From positions 1 to 49,739 of the forward strand of contig JAIQFZ010000016.1 of NCBI GenBank assembly GCA_020073015.1: a stretch of 49,739 nt of DNA. Reading direction: 5' to 3'. Numbering within the stretch: position 1 is the first letter of the stretch; each line of letters begins with the position of its first letter. The stretch comes from Terriglobia bacterium. GTDB taxonomy: Bacteria > Acidobacteriota > Terriglobia > Terriglobales > Acidobacteriaceae. This document shows, one piece after another, positions 1 to 8,469 of the stretch. The translations under genes were made by a program, and so were the position numbers. The notes under the pieces were generated by a model, which was not told the DNA's origin, searched no databases, and saw only the letters and a program-made list of their open reading frames with translations.

Positions 1-2
1 AA

Positions 3-108
3 GACTTCGAGCGGCAGTTTGCCGCAAGGCGCTTCGATGTGGTCATCGACATGATCTGCTTCGGGCCCGAGCAGGCGGCCAGCGATGTCCGGGCCTTTGG
101 TGGCCGTT
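3..108 (+). pseudogene. NAD-dependent sugar epimerase/dehydratase fragment
   Basis: Reading frame 3 from the first base gives a short peptide containing VVIDMICFGPEQAASDVRAF. This is the pattern of the middle of extended-SDR nucleotide-sugar epimerases, where a stretch like 'DAVIDMICF..E.A...VRAF.GR' follows the cofactor domain. The match stops abruptly after FGGR at about base 108, and a GMC oxidoreductase begins in another frame. Neither the start nor the catalytic YxxxK part is present. What is seen is about 35 residues, so the family call is moderate. The fragment is the first piece of a three-part mosaic at this end. Confidence 0.55.
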
Positions 109-640
109 GCGTCTGGCGCCGCGGGTGGCGTGCTGGCGAAGGAGTTGTCGACCGCCGGGTTCGACGTCGTCGTGCTCGAGCAGGGGCCGTGGCAGCAGTC
201 GACCCAATTCACACACGACGAGCTGGCGGTGGAGCGGGAGCTCGCGATGCTCAACCGGGCGTTCGAGCCGAACCAGACGTTCCGCCCCACCGCCGCCGAT
301 CCGCTGCGGTTGACCACCTCGCGCGGACTGCTCTACCGCCGCGCGGTCGGAGGCAGCAGCGTGCACTTCGCCGCCAACTACTGGCGCTTCCGCCCGATCG
401 ACTTCAAGGAGCGATCGGTGCTCGGGCCGATCAGCGGCACCGGCTTCGCCGATTGGCCGATCACGTACGAGGAGCTCGAGCCCTACTACACGAAGGTCGA
501 CTGGGAGATTGGCGTCTCTGGCGCGCCGGGGCCGTTCGATCCGCCGCGCTCGCGCCCGTACCCGATGCCGCCGCTTCCCAACAAGTCGTCCGGAGTTTTG
601 CTCGAGCGCGGCGCGCGCTCGCTCGGTCTCCACGCGCAGG
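106..640 (+). pseudogene. GMC oxidoreductase, N-terminal fragment
   Basis: Frame 1 from about base 106 encodes the FAD-binding N-terminus of a glucose-methanol-choline oxidoreductase. It has the dinucleotide-binding run SGAAGGVLAKEL, the strand end VVVLEQGPW, the conserved RAVGGSSVHFAANYWRF segment that contacts FAD, and WPITYEELEPYYTKVDWEIG, followed by a PYPMPPLP stretch as in gluconate-2-dehydrogenase-like members. The usual start is missing: the first strand is replaced by epimerase sequence. The homology ends near LGLHAQ at about base 640, before the substrate domain and catalytic His-Asn pair. Downstream codons in this frame are only the antisense of the next gene. About 178 of the usual 500-560 residues remain. 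Confidence 0.75.
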
Positions 641-1437
641 TCGATCGCCGCCCCGGTCTCTTTACCTTCGATCTTGCCACCGGTGCTGGTCCAGTCGTAC
701 TTCAGTGTGTGCTTGGGGTTGAAGTTGCTGGGCGCGACGGTTACATGCAACGGCTCACCGACCAAGACTTCGTTGCGGTCGATGGAGCAGGCCGCGGCGG
801 GAGGCACTACGGGCGCTCCGCCGAAGTTGAACACCAGGCCGGTCTGCAAGCGAGCGCCGTTGTAGTTTTGGCGAACTAGATCGGCATTAGAAACGGGTAC
901 CGCGCTGGCAAAGTTGACGCGGCTGTAAACGTAATCAGCTTCGAAAAGACGGAGGCTCAGTGGCTTCCAGATTTTCAGATCCATGCCGCCACCGAGAATG
1001 GCGCCAAAGCCGTTGCCAGTGGCGATATCGGGTACCCCAAGGCGGCTTAAACCGACCAGTGTGTGTCCGAAGAAGTTTACGTTTTCGCCGCGCCAAGTGA
1101 TCTTGGGCCCGACGGTGAACGTGTTTTCATTGCCGATCTTGCCCCAACTTCCGCCGTAATTGCCTTCGAGAGCAAGGTACTTTGTGAAGTTGTAAGCAAT
1201 ACTAGTGCCGATGCCCTTGGGCATGGAAGGCAACTTGGTAGCTATGAAATTGCCCGTAGAGTCGACTCCGTTGGGGAAGTTGCCACCCGGGTTTAACCAC
1301 TGATAACCGAAAAACAATTCCGCTTTGGGGGGATTTTCATCCTGCGCATACATCAGGGCCGAAGCGGCCAAGAGCATGATCACCACAAGAGGCGCGAAGA
1401 ATGAACATTTCCGGCATGTTGCTTGACAAAGTGACAT
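638..1437 (-). CDS. OmpA-like outer-membrane barrel protein, truncated at its C-terminal side
   Basis: The start at 1437 is chosen because GGAGGA lies 5 bases upstream and a signal peptide follows directly (MSLCQATCRKC, then a hydrophobic run ending SALMYAQ). The mature part has alternating strands typical of an 8-stranded barrel (ELFFGYQWLNPGG, AYNFTKYLALEGNYGGSWG, LQTGLVFNFGG), a PxxP hinge, then a single Ig/PKD-like segment (CSIDRNEVLVGEPLHVTV...KYDWTSTGGKIEGKETGAAID). In Acidobacteriota this architecture normally continues into more Ig-like repeats and an OmpA peptidoglycan-binding domain. Here the homology breaks off after about residue 267, where GMC antisense sequence begins. The reading frame stays open by chance to base 43. 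It is probably a surface protein, broken by recombination or misassembly. Confidence 0.7.
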
Positions 1438-1728
1438 AGAGTCCTCCGAACTGAATCCATTACGCAACTATCTAGTAGACCAAACGGAACATCTATAGGG
1501 AACATGGATGGCGTGCAAGATTTGCCGCACTGGGAAACAGAAGATTCTACAGCAAGGCGGCGGTTCGGGTGAAGAGGAAGAAGTTGCTGACGTGGTATCG
1601 CATACCCGCCCACTGCCTGATGGTGGTGCCGGGTCCAGCGGGACGGGTTTCTGTTCTCAAATTGATATGCCCGTCGCGGACCGGGTTGCGGGGCGCGGCT
1701 TCAACCTGAATAATGATGGTTGGGGCCT

Positions 1729-3117
1729 ATGACACAGGAACGGGTACTGATCGTCGAAGACGAGGAAAACGAGCGCACGGGGCTAGCCGAATTAGTTTCC
1801 AGCTGGGGTTACCGCACGGATACGGCCGCCGACGGGGTTGACGCTTTGGAGAAGGTTACGGTGTTTAGCCCGTCGATCGTCATCACCGACATCAAGATGC
1901 CGCGCATGGGCGGGATGGAACTGGTGGAGCGGCTGGCGGATCTTTCTTCGTCGATTGCGGTGGTCATGGTGACTGCACAGAAGACGACCGAGACCGCGTT
2001 TCACGCCGGGCGGCTGGGGGTGCAGGATTACATCGAGAAGCCCATCGATTTCCGGCGTCTGCGCTCGATCCTCACCAACATCGGGGAAATTCTCCACGCG
2101 CGTACGGAAAATGAATCCCTGCGGAAGAGTTTGCGAGACAAGGGGGCACTGGGCCGATTGGTTGGTTCCTCCGCCCCGATGCAGGAAATCTTTCGTCTGA
2201 TTGAGATGGTGGCGCCGAGCACGGCTTCGGTCCTGATTACCGGATCGAGTGGCACGGGCAAGGAACTGGTGGCGCGCACCATTCACGATCTGAGTCCGCG
2301 GAAAAACAAACCCTTCGTGCCGATTAATTGCGCGGCCATTCCCGAGACGCTGATCGAGAGCGAGATTTTCGGCCACGAGAAAGGCGCCTTCACTGGGGCG
2401 CTCGAGCGCCGTACGGGCTGTTTCGAACTCGCCGAAGGTGGAACGCTGCTGCTGGACGAGATCGGCGAGATGCCGGTGGCCACACAGGCCAAGCTGCTGC
2501 GCGTGCTCGAAGATCACAAATTGCGCCGCTTGGGCAGCAAGGTTGAGACCGCAGTCGACGTGCGCGTCCTGGCCGCGACTAACAAGGTTCCGGAGGACGC
2601 GGTTGCCGAGGGGCTGCTCCGCCAGGACCTTTATTACCGCCTGAACGTTTTCAATCTCCATATGCCCGCGCTGCGCGAACACAAGGAGGACATTCGCGAA
2701 CTCGTCAAGCAGTTGCTCGCGGAGATGAATCAAAAACACAACCGCAAGGTGGCGGACGTCAGTGAGGCCGTGCTCAATCTATTTCAGAGTTACTCCTGGC
2801 CAGGCAATGTCCGCGAGCTGCGCAATACGCTGGAGCGCGCCGTCATCGTGTGTGAGGGTGGTTTGATCGAAACCAAGCATCTGCCGCCCGGCTTTGGGCA
2901 GAGTGTGCGCCCGGTCGTGAATGATCCGGACGCCTTGCACCTGGGAGTCGGGACCACCGTCGAAGAAGCTGAGAAACTGCTCATTCTGAAAACTCTGCAG
3001 TCCACACATAACAACAAGACGCGGGCGGCTGAGATTCTGGGCATCAGCCTGAAGACGCTCCACAATAAGTTGAAGGAATACGGCCGACCGCAAGATGCGG
3101 TGCTGGCGGAAGAGTAG
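1729..3117 (+). CDS. sigma-54-dependent NtrC-family response regulator
   Basis: This protein has the three-domain layout of an NtrC activator. Residues 1-120 are a receiver with acidic pocket E10-D11 and phosphoacceptor D54 (VITDIKMPRMGG). Residues ~140-370 are an AAA+ module with Walker A GSSGTGKE, the sigma-54 contact loop GAFTGA and Walker B GTLLLDEIGEMP. The C-terminus is a Fis-type helix-turn-helix (NNKTRAAEILGISLKTLHNKL). All key residues are present, so it should hydrolyse ATP and open sigma-54 promoters. ATG 1729 is preferred over the upstream in-frame TTG at 1720 because the receiver starts directly after it. The kinase follows 95 bp downstream, with an inverted heptamer array between. 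I see no clear -24/-12 element nearby, so its targets are unknown. The 291-bp gap upstream (1438-1728) holds no supported gene. Confidence 0.95.
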   Translation: MTQERVLIVEDEENERTGLAELVSSWGYRTDTAADGVDALEKVTVFSPSIVITDIKMPRMGGMELVERLADLSSSIAVVMVTAQKTTETAFHAGRLGVQDYIEKPIDFRRLRSILTNIGEILHARTENESLRKSLRDKGALGRLVGSSAPMQEIFRLIEMVAPSTASVLITGSSGTGKELVARTIHDLSPRKNKPFVPINCAAIPETLIESEIFGHEKGAFTGALERRTGCFELAEGGTLLLDEIGEMPVATQAKLLRVLEDHKLRRLGSKVETAVDVRVLAATNKVPEDAVAEGLLRQDLYYRLNVFNLHMPALREHKEDIRELVKQLLAEMNQKHNRKVADVSEAVLNLFQSYSWPGNVRELRNTLERAVIVCEGGLIETKHLPPGFGQSVRPVVNDPDALHLGVGTTVEEAEKLLILKTLQSTHNNKTRAAEILGISLKTLHNKLKEYGRPQDAVLAEE

Positions 3118-3206
3118 TTCTCAGTTCCCAGTTCCCAGTTCCCAGTTCTCAGTTAAGAGGGGTTCAGGACCGGTCTGAGAACTGAGAACCGGGAACTGAG
3201 AACTGG
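3116..3206. repeat. inverted heptamer array (AGTTCYC / CTGAGAA)
   Basis: Five consecutive 7-bp units (AGTTCTC or AGTTCCC) run from 3116 to 3150 with a decayed sixth. After a 24-bp spacer, four units of CTGAGAA (one decayed to CCGGGAA) run from 3175 to 3202. The second array is the reverse complement of the first, so the RNA can fold into a long hairpin. The first unit begins inside the TAG stop codon of the response regulator. The second array ends 7-10 bases before the kinase ATG, where a ribosome-binding site would normally be. Confidence 0.9.
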
Positions 3207-3212
3207 TCTTGC

Positions 3213-5072
3213 ATGAGCCGCAAAGCCATCATCGTGTTTGTCATCACCACGCTGTTCACGGCGATGGTGGTGGCTTTTTCATGGGTCTATCTCTCGCAAT
3301 TGCTGCGGCAGCGTCTGCTCTGGGCGGACGAAACCGCCTCCGGACTGACGCGCCAGATGGAATACACGGCATCGAAAGCCGTGCCCGATCTGACCAGCAC
3401 GCGCGTAGATACCGCGAACCCGAAGGCCCTGCGGGCGGCCATCACCGGCTACCTGCAGACCGACACGAATCTGAACGACATGCTGGAGTCGGTGGTTGGG
3501 AATTCGCAGATTATCTACGATGCCGCCATTGTCGATACCAGCGGCGTGGCGATTCTGGATACCAATCCGACGCTGAACGGCAAGCCGGTCCCATGGCGGC
3601 CCGCGTTGAATGTCCTACGAGACGCTGGTTTCCGCCGCCAACTGCGCCTGTTGTACGGCTCGTCCGCCGTGTATGACGTTAGCATCCCGCTGGAACTGGA
3701 CAGGCTGCCGTTCGGCAGCGTGCGAGTCGGCGTCTCAACGGTGTTTCTACGGAATGAACTGGCGACGAAGCTGCAGCAGGCAGCTTTTTTCTCAGTGGTA
3801 GCGATCTTTTGCTCGCTGCTGCTCTCGGCGGTAGTTTCAAACGTGGCGCTCGGACCGTTGAAAGCGATTGCCCGCAACCTGGACAGCGCAAGCGCCGGTG
3901 AAACCGATCTGCTGCCGGCGGAGGAATCGAGTTCGGACGAGGTGGGTCTGGTCTCCTTGAAGATCGCTCATCTGGGCCGGCAGATTCGCGACACCAACCA
4001 GATTTTCTCGGCGCTGAAAGACAACGTCGAGCAGGTGATGGCGAAGCTGCAGGACGGTCTCATGCTCTTCACGCGCGACTCTCGGGTCGTGCTGGTGAGC
4101 GCTTCGGCGGAAAAGTTCCTGGGACGGCCGCGGCGCGAAATCCTCGGACGGAGAGCGGAGGAAATTTTTTCCGACGGATCGGTGCTGGGGGCGGTAGTGC
4201 TGCCGGCGTTCCAGAAGCAGCGTCCGCTGGTGCAATACGACTTCGACGCTGCGGACGGCCGCCGCGTGCAAGTGTCGCTCGATTTTATCCAGGAAAAGGG
4301 AACCCCGATCGGAGCGTTGCTGACCATGCGCGATGCCGAATCGGTGCGCCGCATCGAGGACGAGATCGAAATCTCGAGGCGCTTGTCGGCGGCGGGACGG
4401 CTGACTCGCGGAGTCGCGCACGAGGTCAAGAACCCGATCAACGCGGTCGTGCTGCACTTGCAGTTGCTGCAGAACAAGTTGCAGCAGGATGACCCCGACA
4501 CGCGCCGGCACATGGAGATCATCGGCAACGAAATTCACCGCCTGGATCGCGTGGTGCAGATTCTGGTGGACTTCACCCGCCCGCGCGATCTTCATCTGGA
4601 AGAGATGGACATGCGGACGATCCTGGAAGAAGTTGGGGTGCTGGCCTCGCCGGAAGCGGGGCGGCACGGGATCCGGATGGACCAAGACCTGGCGGACGAG
4701 CGGTTGGTGGTGCGCGTGGACCCGGATCTGATGAAGCAAGCAATCCTGAACCTGGTGTTGAATGGTGTGCAAGCCATGACGCAGGGGGGAACGCTCACTC
4801 TGGCCGCGCGGCGCGACGAGGAGACGATCCTGATTGAAGTGCGCGATCAGGGCAGCGGCATTCCGCCCGAGGTACAGGAGAAAGTTTTTGAGCTGTACTT
4901 TACGACCAAGAAGGAGGGGAGCGGAATCGGGCTCGCGCAGACCTATCAGATCATGCAGTGGCACTATGGGTCGGTGGAATTCGAAACGATCGTCGGCTCG
5001 GGCACTACCTTTCGACTGCGACTGCCCGCGTTGAGCGCAAACCCAGCGACGCAGGCGGAAATAACGGCGTAA
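3213..5072 (+). CDS. membrane-bound sensor histidine kinase (NtrB/ZraS type)
   Basis: It is predicted to phosphorylate the NtrC-type regulator just upstream. An N-terminal membrane helix (residues 5-27) is followed by a ~165-residue extracytoplasmic sensor region. A second helix (FFSVVAIFCSLLLSAVVSNVA, about 191-211), a HAMP linker, and a PAS domain (MAKLQDGLMLFTRDSRVVLV...) come next. The HisKA domain has phospho-accepting H403 (GVAHEVKNPINAV), and the HATPase carries the N-box LNLVLNGVQAM, DQGSGIPPEV and GSGIGLAQTYQIM. The ligand is unknown. The start has no recognisable Shine-Dalgarno: the upstream bases belong to the heptamer array, so translation may depend on coupling or on that hairpin. 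The order regulator-then-kinase is the reverse of the commoner arrangement. Confidence 0.93.
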   Translation: MSRKAIIVFVITTLFTAMVVAFSWVYLSQLLRQRLLWADETASGLTRQMEYTASKAVPDLTSTRVDTANPKALRAAITGYLQTDTNLNDMLESVVGNSQIIYDAAIVDTSGVAILDTNPTLNGKPVPWRPALNVLRDAGFRRQLRLLYGSSAVYDVSIPLELDRLPFGSVRVGVSTVFLRNELATKLQQAAFFSVVAIFCSLLLSAVVSNVALGPLKAIARNLDSASAGETDLLPAEESSSDEVGLVSLKIAHLGRQIRDTNQIFSALKDNVEQVMAKLQDGLMLFTRDSRVVLVSASAEKFLGRPRREILGRRAEEIFSDGSVLGAVVLPAFQKQRPLVQYDFDAADGRRVQVSLDFIQEKGTPIGALLTMRDAESVRRIEDEIEISRRLSAAGRLTRGVAHEVKNPINAVVLHLQLLQNKLQQDDPDTRRHMEIIGNEIHRLDRVVQILVDFTRPRDLHLEEMDMRTILEEVGVLASPEAGRHGIRMDQDLADERLVVRVDPDLMKQAILNLVLNGVQAMTQGGTLTLAARRDEETILIEVRDQGSGIPPEVQEKVFELYFTTKKEGSGIGLAQTYQIMQWHYGSVEFETIVGSGTTFRLRLPALSANPATQAEITA

Positions 5073-5115
5073 CCCGCCGGTTCCTCCATCTACACTGGTT
5101 GCTACGAACCTAAGT

Positions 5116-5703
5116 ATGCCTCTGGCTCTGATCCTCGTGTTGTCGTGGCTGGTGAGCGCTCCGGCCTGGGGAACGGCCTTGTTTCCACAGGATATTCCCG
5201 CCCCTGGTTCCACTCAGTCCCCGGGCTCTTCTCCCACGGATCCCCCGCAGACTGCACCCACCAAAAGCGAGCCGCCTGCCACGGAGAAGGAAGCATCCGA
5301 GAGTGCAGCGAAGAAGAAGGCGGAAGGCGCACCTGCGAGCAAGGCCGCGAAGCGGCGTCGGGTGCGCAAAAAAGTCCCGAAGCCACCGCCTGCCGGGGAG
5401 CCCCGCAAGATCGTGGTACGCGAGGGGGGAGCGATCGAGCCTCCAGCACAGATTGTGCCTGGCATAGCTCCGCAGGAAGCCAGCCAAGAGCGCCAGCAAG
5501 CCGTGGAACTACTCAGTGCGACGGAGGAGGACCTTCGGCGGCTCGCGGAGCGCACCCTGGATTCCCGGCAACAGGAGACAGTGGCGCAGATTCACAATTA
5601 TATGGATGGTGCGCGTTCCGCCTTGAAGGATGGCGATACCCAGCGGGCGCACACGCTGGCGCTCAAGGCGCACTTACTGGCGGACGATCTGGTCAAGCAC
5701 TGA
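5116..5703 (+). CDS. secreted Pro/Lys-rich protein with helical C-terminal domain, unknown function
   Basis: I do not recognise a named family. The protein has a probable signal peptide (MPLALILVLSWLVSAPAWG), a low-complexity Pro/Ser/Thr/Lys linker (residues ~25-100, including a basic patch KRRRVRKKVPKPPP), and a C-terminal helical segment (~120-195: RQQAVELLSATEEDLRRLAERTLDSR ends in LALKAHLLADDLVKH) that looks like a TPR-like helical pair. A basic, extended linker suggests it could span to the cell wall or bind an acidic surface polymer; this is inference. It lies 43 bp after the kinase on the same strand and may be co-transcribed. A GGTTC...GAACC inverted repeat occupies the gap. The start lacks a strong ribosome-binding site. 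Confidence 0.7.
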   Translation: MPLALILVLSWLVSAPAWGTALFPQDIPAPGSTQSPGSSPTDPPQTAPTKSEPPATEKEASESAAKKKAEGAPASKAAKRRRVRKKVPKPPPAGEPRKIVVREGGAIEPPAQIVPGIAPQEASQERQQAVELLSATEEDLRRLAERTLDSRQQETVAQIHNYMDGARSALKDGDTQRAHTLALKAHLLADDLVKH

Positions 5704-5727
5704 CGACCTGGCCTTCAATTTCAAGAA

Positions 5728-6864
5728 TTACTTCGCCCTTGGGCGAGCGGTATTTACCTTGTTCAGCAAGTCGCGCGAGGGACCTTGCAATGGGCCGGGG
5801 ATCTTTACGGCTTCTTCCAGAATGGCCTTAGCCTCCGCAATCTTGTTGGTTTTTCCGTAAGCCCATCCCAGGCGGTAGAGTGCGGTCGCATACGCTACGT
5901 CGTCTTGACCCTTGAGCAGCGCGGCTGCCGATTGTAACTCTGGAATCGCCGCCACCGTTTTGTCCTGCTTCGCATACGCATAGCCCAGGGTAGAATGGGC
6001 AACTCCTCCCGAAAGGCGGCGCGATTTGTCGGCGTCGGGCGCGTCCGCCTTGGCCAATTCGATCACCTTCTGCGAATAGGTAACGGCCTTGGCCAGGCTC
6101 TCGGGGCGGGTGCTCTCGACGTAGGCGTTGGCGAGCAGCAGCAAGGTCGGCATGCTGTTGGGATTGGCGGCCAGAGCCTTCTCCCCATACGAGAACAAGC
6201 GGGCGGAGTCGTTCAACTGTCCGAGCGTGAACATGGCGTATTGCGTGACCGGTTCGTCAAAGCGGGAAACGGGAAACGCAGGGGTAAAGCGCTCGATGTA
6301 AGTCATGCGCATCTTGTCGTCTTTTTCGTCGATGATGGCGTTGAAGGCGGCCGTTTCCAGAAACTCGTAGGAACTTTTATTGCTCTCCTTGGCTTCGGCC
6401 AGGCGGGAAGCGTACTCGGCGTCCGCTACGCCTTCGGGCTTGGGCCGGTGCAGTGCAGTGTTGTAGGCCTTGCCGCCGCGGGTCGCATAGTCGAGGATCT
6501 TGGCGTTATTCTTCATCTGTTCGGCGACATTCGTCTGTGAAACCAGCACGTCGAGATCGTCGGGCCTGGCGGTGAGGGCCTTGTCGCCGTAGTTGAGCGC
6601 CTTCTCCAGGTCGCCCGAGGTTTGGTAGTACTGCGCGATCTGCCAGTCGCCGTACGCCACGGCCATGGGATTCGACGAGAAATTGCGCACAAAGTCCTCG
6701 TACAGGGCGAGTTTCTTCTGAGCGTCCGCTTCATTCGAGATCGCCTGCAGCGCCTTATCTTCGGGCGTCCCCGCTGGAATGGTGATTTTTTCGAGTTGGG
6801 CGAACGCGGGCGCGGTCAGCAACCAGGCGGACAAAAGCATGCGAGCAACAACGGCGGGGCTCAT
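5728..6864 (-). CDS. secreted tetratricopeptide-repeat protein
   Basis: The start at 6864 is favoured by a GAGG motif 6 bases upstream and by a signal peptide that follows at once (MSPAVVARMLLSAWLLTAPAFAQ). The 355-residue mature protein is all-helical with TPR-like pairs, for example YGDWQIAQYYQTSGDLEKALNYGDK cut across two helices, LFSYGEKALAANPNSMPTLL, and ATALYRLGWAYGKTNKIAEA. Such periplasmic TPR proteins are scaffolds; no enzyme motif is visible. It converges with the Pro/Lys-rich gene (24 bp between stops). An inverted heptamer array lies between it and glgC, which is on the same strand upstream, so it may be transcribed with glgC or alone. Confidence 0.85.
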   Translation of the reverse strand: MSPAVVARMLLSAWLLTAPAFAQLEKITIPAGTPEDKALQAISNEADAQKKLALYEDFVRNFSSNPMAVAYGDWQIAQYYQTSGDLEKALNYGDKALTARPDDLDVLVSQTNVAEQMKNNAKILDYATRGGKAYNTALHRPKPEGVADAEYASRLAEAKESNKSSYEFLETAAFNAIIDEKDDKMRMTYIERFTPAFPVSRFDEPVTQYAMFTLGQLNDSARLFSYGEKALAANPNSMPTLLLLANAYVESTRPESLAKAVTYSQKVIELAKADAPDADKSRRLSGGVAHSTLGYAYAKQDKTVAAIPELQSAAALLKGQDDVAYATALYRLGWAYGKTNKIAEAKAILEEAVKIPGPLQGPSRDLLNKVNTARPRAK

Positions 6865-6952
6865 GGGCAACCTCGGTCTGAAACGGAAAGCATTTTCAGC
6901 GCGAATCGTATCGCTGAAGCCAGTGTGACGCAAGCCCGCGTTCCTAAGAGAA

Positions 6953-7024
6953 AGGTCTTAGGTCTCAGGTGACAGAAAAATCCTATCGGGGATCGAGACT
7001 CTTCTGAGACCTGAGACCTGTGAG
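6953..7024. repeat. inverted heptamer array (AGGTCTC / CTGAGAC)
   Basis: AGGTCTT, AGGTCTC and AGGTGAC follow each other at exact 7-bp steps from 6953. CTGAGAC occurs twice from 7004, then CTGTGAG. The two arrays are reverse complements separated by about 30 bp, giving a potential hairpin downstream of glgC, whose stop codon is at 7035-7037. It is the same layout as the arrays at 3116 and 10554 but with a different heptamer. Confidence 0.85.
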
Positions 7025-7034
7025 AGCTGATCTC

Positions 7035-8288
7035 CTACTCGCTGGTGAAGTAGTCGACCGTGACCGGATTCTCGAACAGGGAGTAGTCGCGCGTCACGAC
7101 GGTGATGCCGCTGTCGGTTACAAAGTAGCGTTCGCGGTCGGCTTCCGCGTCGTAGCCGATGGTGGTCCCTTCGGGAATGTGCACGTCCCGGTCGACGATG
7201 GCGCGGCGAATGCGGCAGCGGCGTCCGACATTTACGTGCGAGAACATGATGGTTTGTTCGACCTCGGTGAACGAGTTCACGCGCACGTCCGGGGAAAGGA
7301 CGCAATTCTGCACCGAGCCACCCGAGATGATACAGCCCGAAGAAACCAGGGAATCGAGCGCGCGACCCACGCGGGGCGATTCGGCGAACACAAACTTGGC
7401 CGGCGGATATTGGCGCTGGTGAGTGCGGATGGGCCAGTGGTCGTCGTAGAGATTGAAGACCGGCGAGACCGAGACCAAATCCATGTTGGCTTCGTAGTAG
7501 GCCTCAAGCGTGCCAACGTCGCGCCAGTACAGCGCCTCCTCCTTTTTGTTTTCGTCCACGAAATTGAACGCGAAAACCCGATAGTCGTCGAGCATCTTCG
7601 GAAGGATATTTTTGCCGAAGTCGTGACTTGACTTCGGATCCTCGGCATCTTTCAGCAGCACCGGGATGAGCACGTCGGTATTGAAGATGTAGATGCCCAT
7701 CGAGGCAGAGATTCTGCTGGGATCGTAGGGCGACCGCAAATCGGTCTTAGGGGGTTTTTCCTGAAAGCCGACGATGCGGGTATCGCGGTCGATTTCGACC
7801 ACGCCAAAATGACGGCATTCGGCCGGGTCCATCAAAATGGTGGCCACCGTCACGTCGGCCGCGGCGTCCTTGTGCTGCTTGAGCATGCGGGCGTAGTCCA
7901 TCTTGTAGATGTGATCGCCGGAAAGGATCAGGACGTGCTTGGGCTGCTCAGAGCCGATCGAATAGATGTTCTGATAGACGGCGTCGGCAGTGCCCATATA
8001 CCAGTTTTCGCTGACGCGCTTCATGGGCGGCAGGATCTCGATGAACTCGCCGATTTCGCGGCCATAAATGTTCCAGCCTTCGCGGATGTGGCGGTTCAGC
8101 GACAGCGCCTTGTATTGGGTCAGAATATAGACGCGGCGCAAGCCGGAGTTCACGCAGTTGGAGAGCGTGATGTCGATGATGCGATAGATGCCGCCAAAGG
8201 TGACGGCCGGTTTGGCGCGGTCGCGGGTGAGTGGGTAGAGGCGCTCCCCTGCGCCTCCGGCCAACAAGACTCCGAGCATATCCTTCAT
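7035..8288 (-). CDS. glgC: glucose-1-phosphate adenylyltransferase
   Basis: GlgC makes ADP-glucose from ATP and glucose-1-phosphate, the committed step of bacterial glycogen synthesis, in the cytoplasm. The nucleotidyl-transferase signature GVLLAGGAGERLYPLT is at residues 6-21, followed by KPAVTFGG (substrate-binding Lys and Gly-rich loop), GTADAVYQN, the metal-binding LILSGDHIYKMDY and FQEKPP. The C-terminal part is a left-handed beta-helix domain (VQNCVLSPDVRVNS..., CRIRRAIVDRDVHIPEGTTIG) where allosteric effectors bind in known GlgC proteins. The length of 417 residues is normal for the family. No Shine-Dalgarno is obvious before the ATG. No other glycogen gene is in the window, so it is not in a glg operon here. 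Confidence 0.96.
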   Translation of the reverse strand: MKDMLGVLLAGGAGERLYPLTRDRAKPAVTFGGIYRIIDITLSNCVNSGLRRVYILTQYKALSLNRHIREGWNIYGREIGEFIEILPPMKRVSENWYMGTADAVYQNIYSIGSEQPKHVLILSGDHIYKMDYARMLKQHKDAAADVTVATILMDPAECRHFGVVEIDRDTRIVGFQEKPPKTDLRSPYDPSRISASMGIYIFNTDVLIPVLLKDAEDPKSSHDFGKNILPKMLDDYRVFAFNFVDENKKEEALYWRDVGTLEAYYEANMDLVSVSPVFNLYDDHWPIRTHQRQYPPAKFVFAESPRVGRALDSLVSSGCIISGGSVQNCVLSPDVRVNSFTEVEQTIMFSHVNVGRRCRIRRAIVDRDVHIPEGTTIGYDAEADRERYFVTDSGITVVTRDYSLFENPVTVDYFTSE

Positions 8289-8414
8289 CGGTGCACCGTT
8301 TTGGGTAGCGACTCCGGGAGACTTACCCCATCTTAACGCGGAATACTAGCACAGCCCGCGGCGTTTTATGGATGGGGCAAGGCACAAAAAAAGCGGCAAG
8401 GGCATGCCGGTGTA

Positions 8415-8436
8415 GCGCGGACACTCTTGTCCGCGC
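8415..8436. repeat. GC-rich tetraloop hairpin repeat
   Basis: GCGCGGACA, loop CTCT, then TGTCCGCGC form a perfect 9-bp stem. The flanking TGTAG is shared with the element at 14339, whose stem differs by compensating changes (GGACA to GGGCA on both arms). It sits between glgC and the nucleotide-sugar dehydrogenase. Confidence 0.85.
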
Positions 8437-8469
8437 ATGCTGTCCAGAAATCTGCTCTTCCCAGGCGCG

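Noticed and set aside
1507-1530. Sigma-54 (-24/-12) promoter near TGGCGTGCAAGATTTGC
   Set aside because: The GG to GC distance is 12 bases instead of the required 10.
1508-1732. Possible small genes in the gap before the response regulator
   Set aside because: Neither strand shows a ribosome site, and the translations lack any fold-like pattern.
3116-3206. CRISPR array
   Set aside because: The units are 7 bp with no spacers between them and no cas genes are present; a tandem and inverted array is the correct reading.
3837-5213. 458-codon minus-strand open frame opposite the histidine kinase
   Set aside because: Low-complexity, His/Arg-rich translation and full overlap with kinase domains show it is a shadow.
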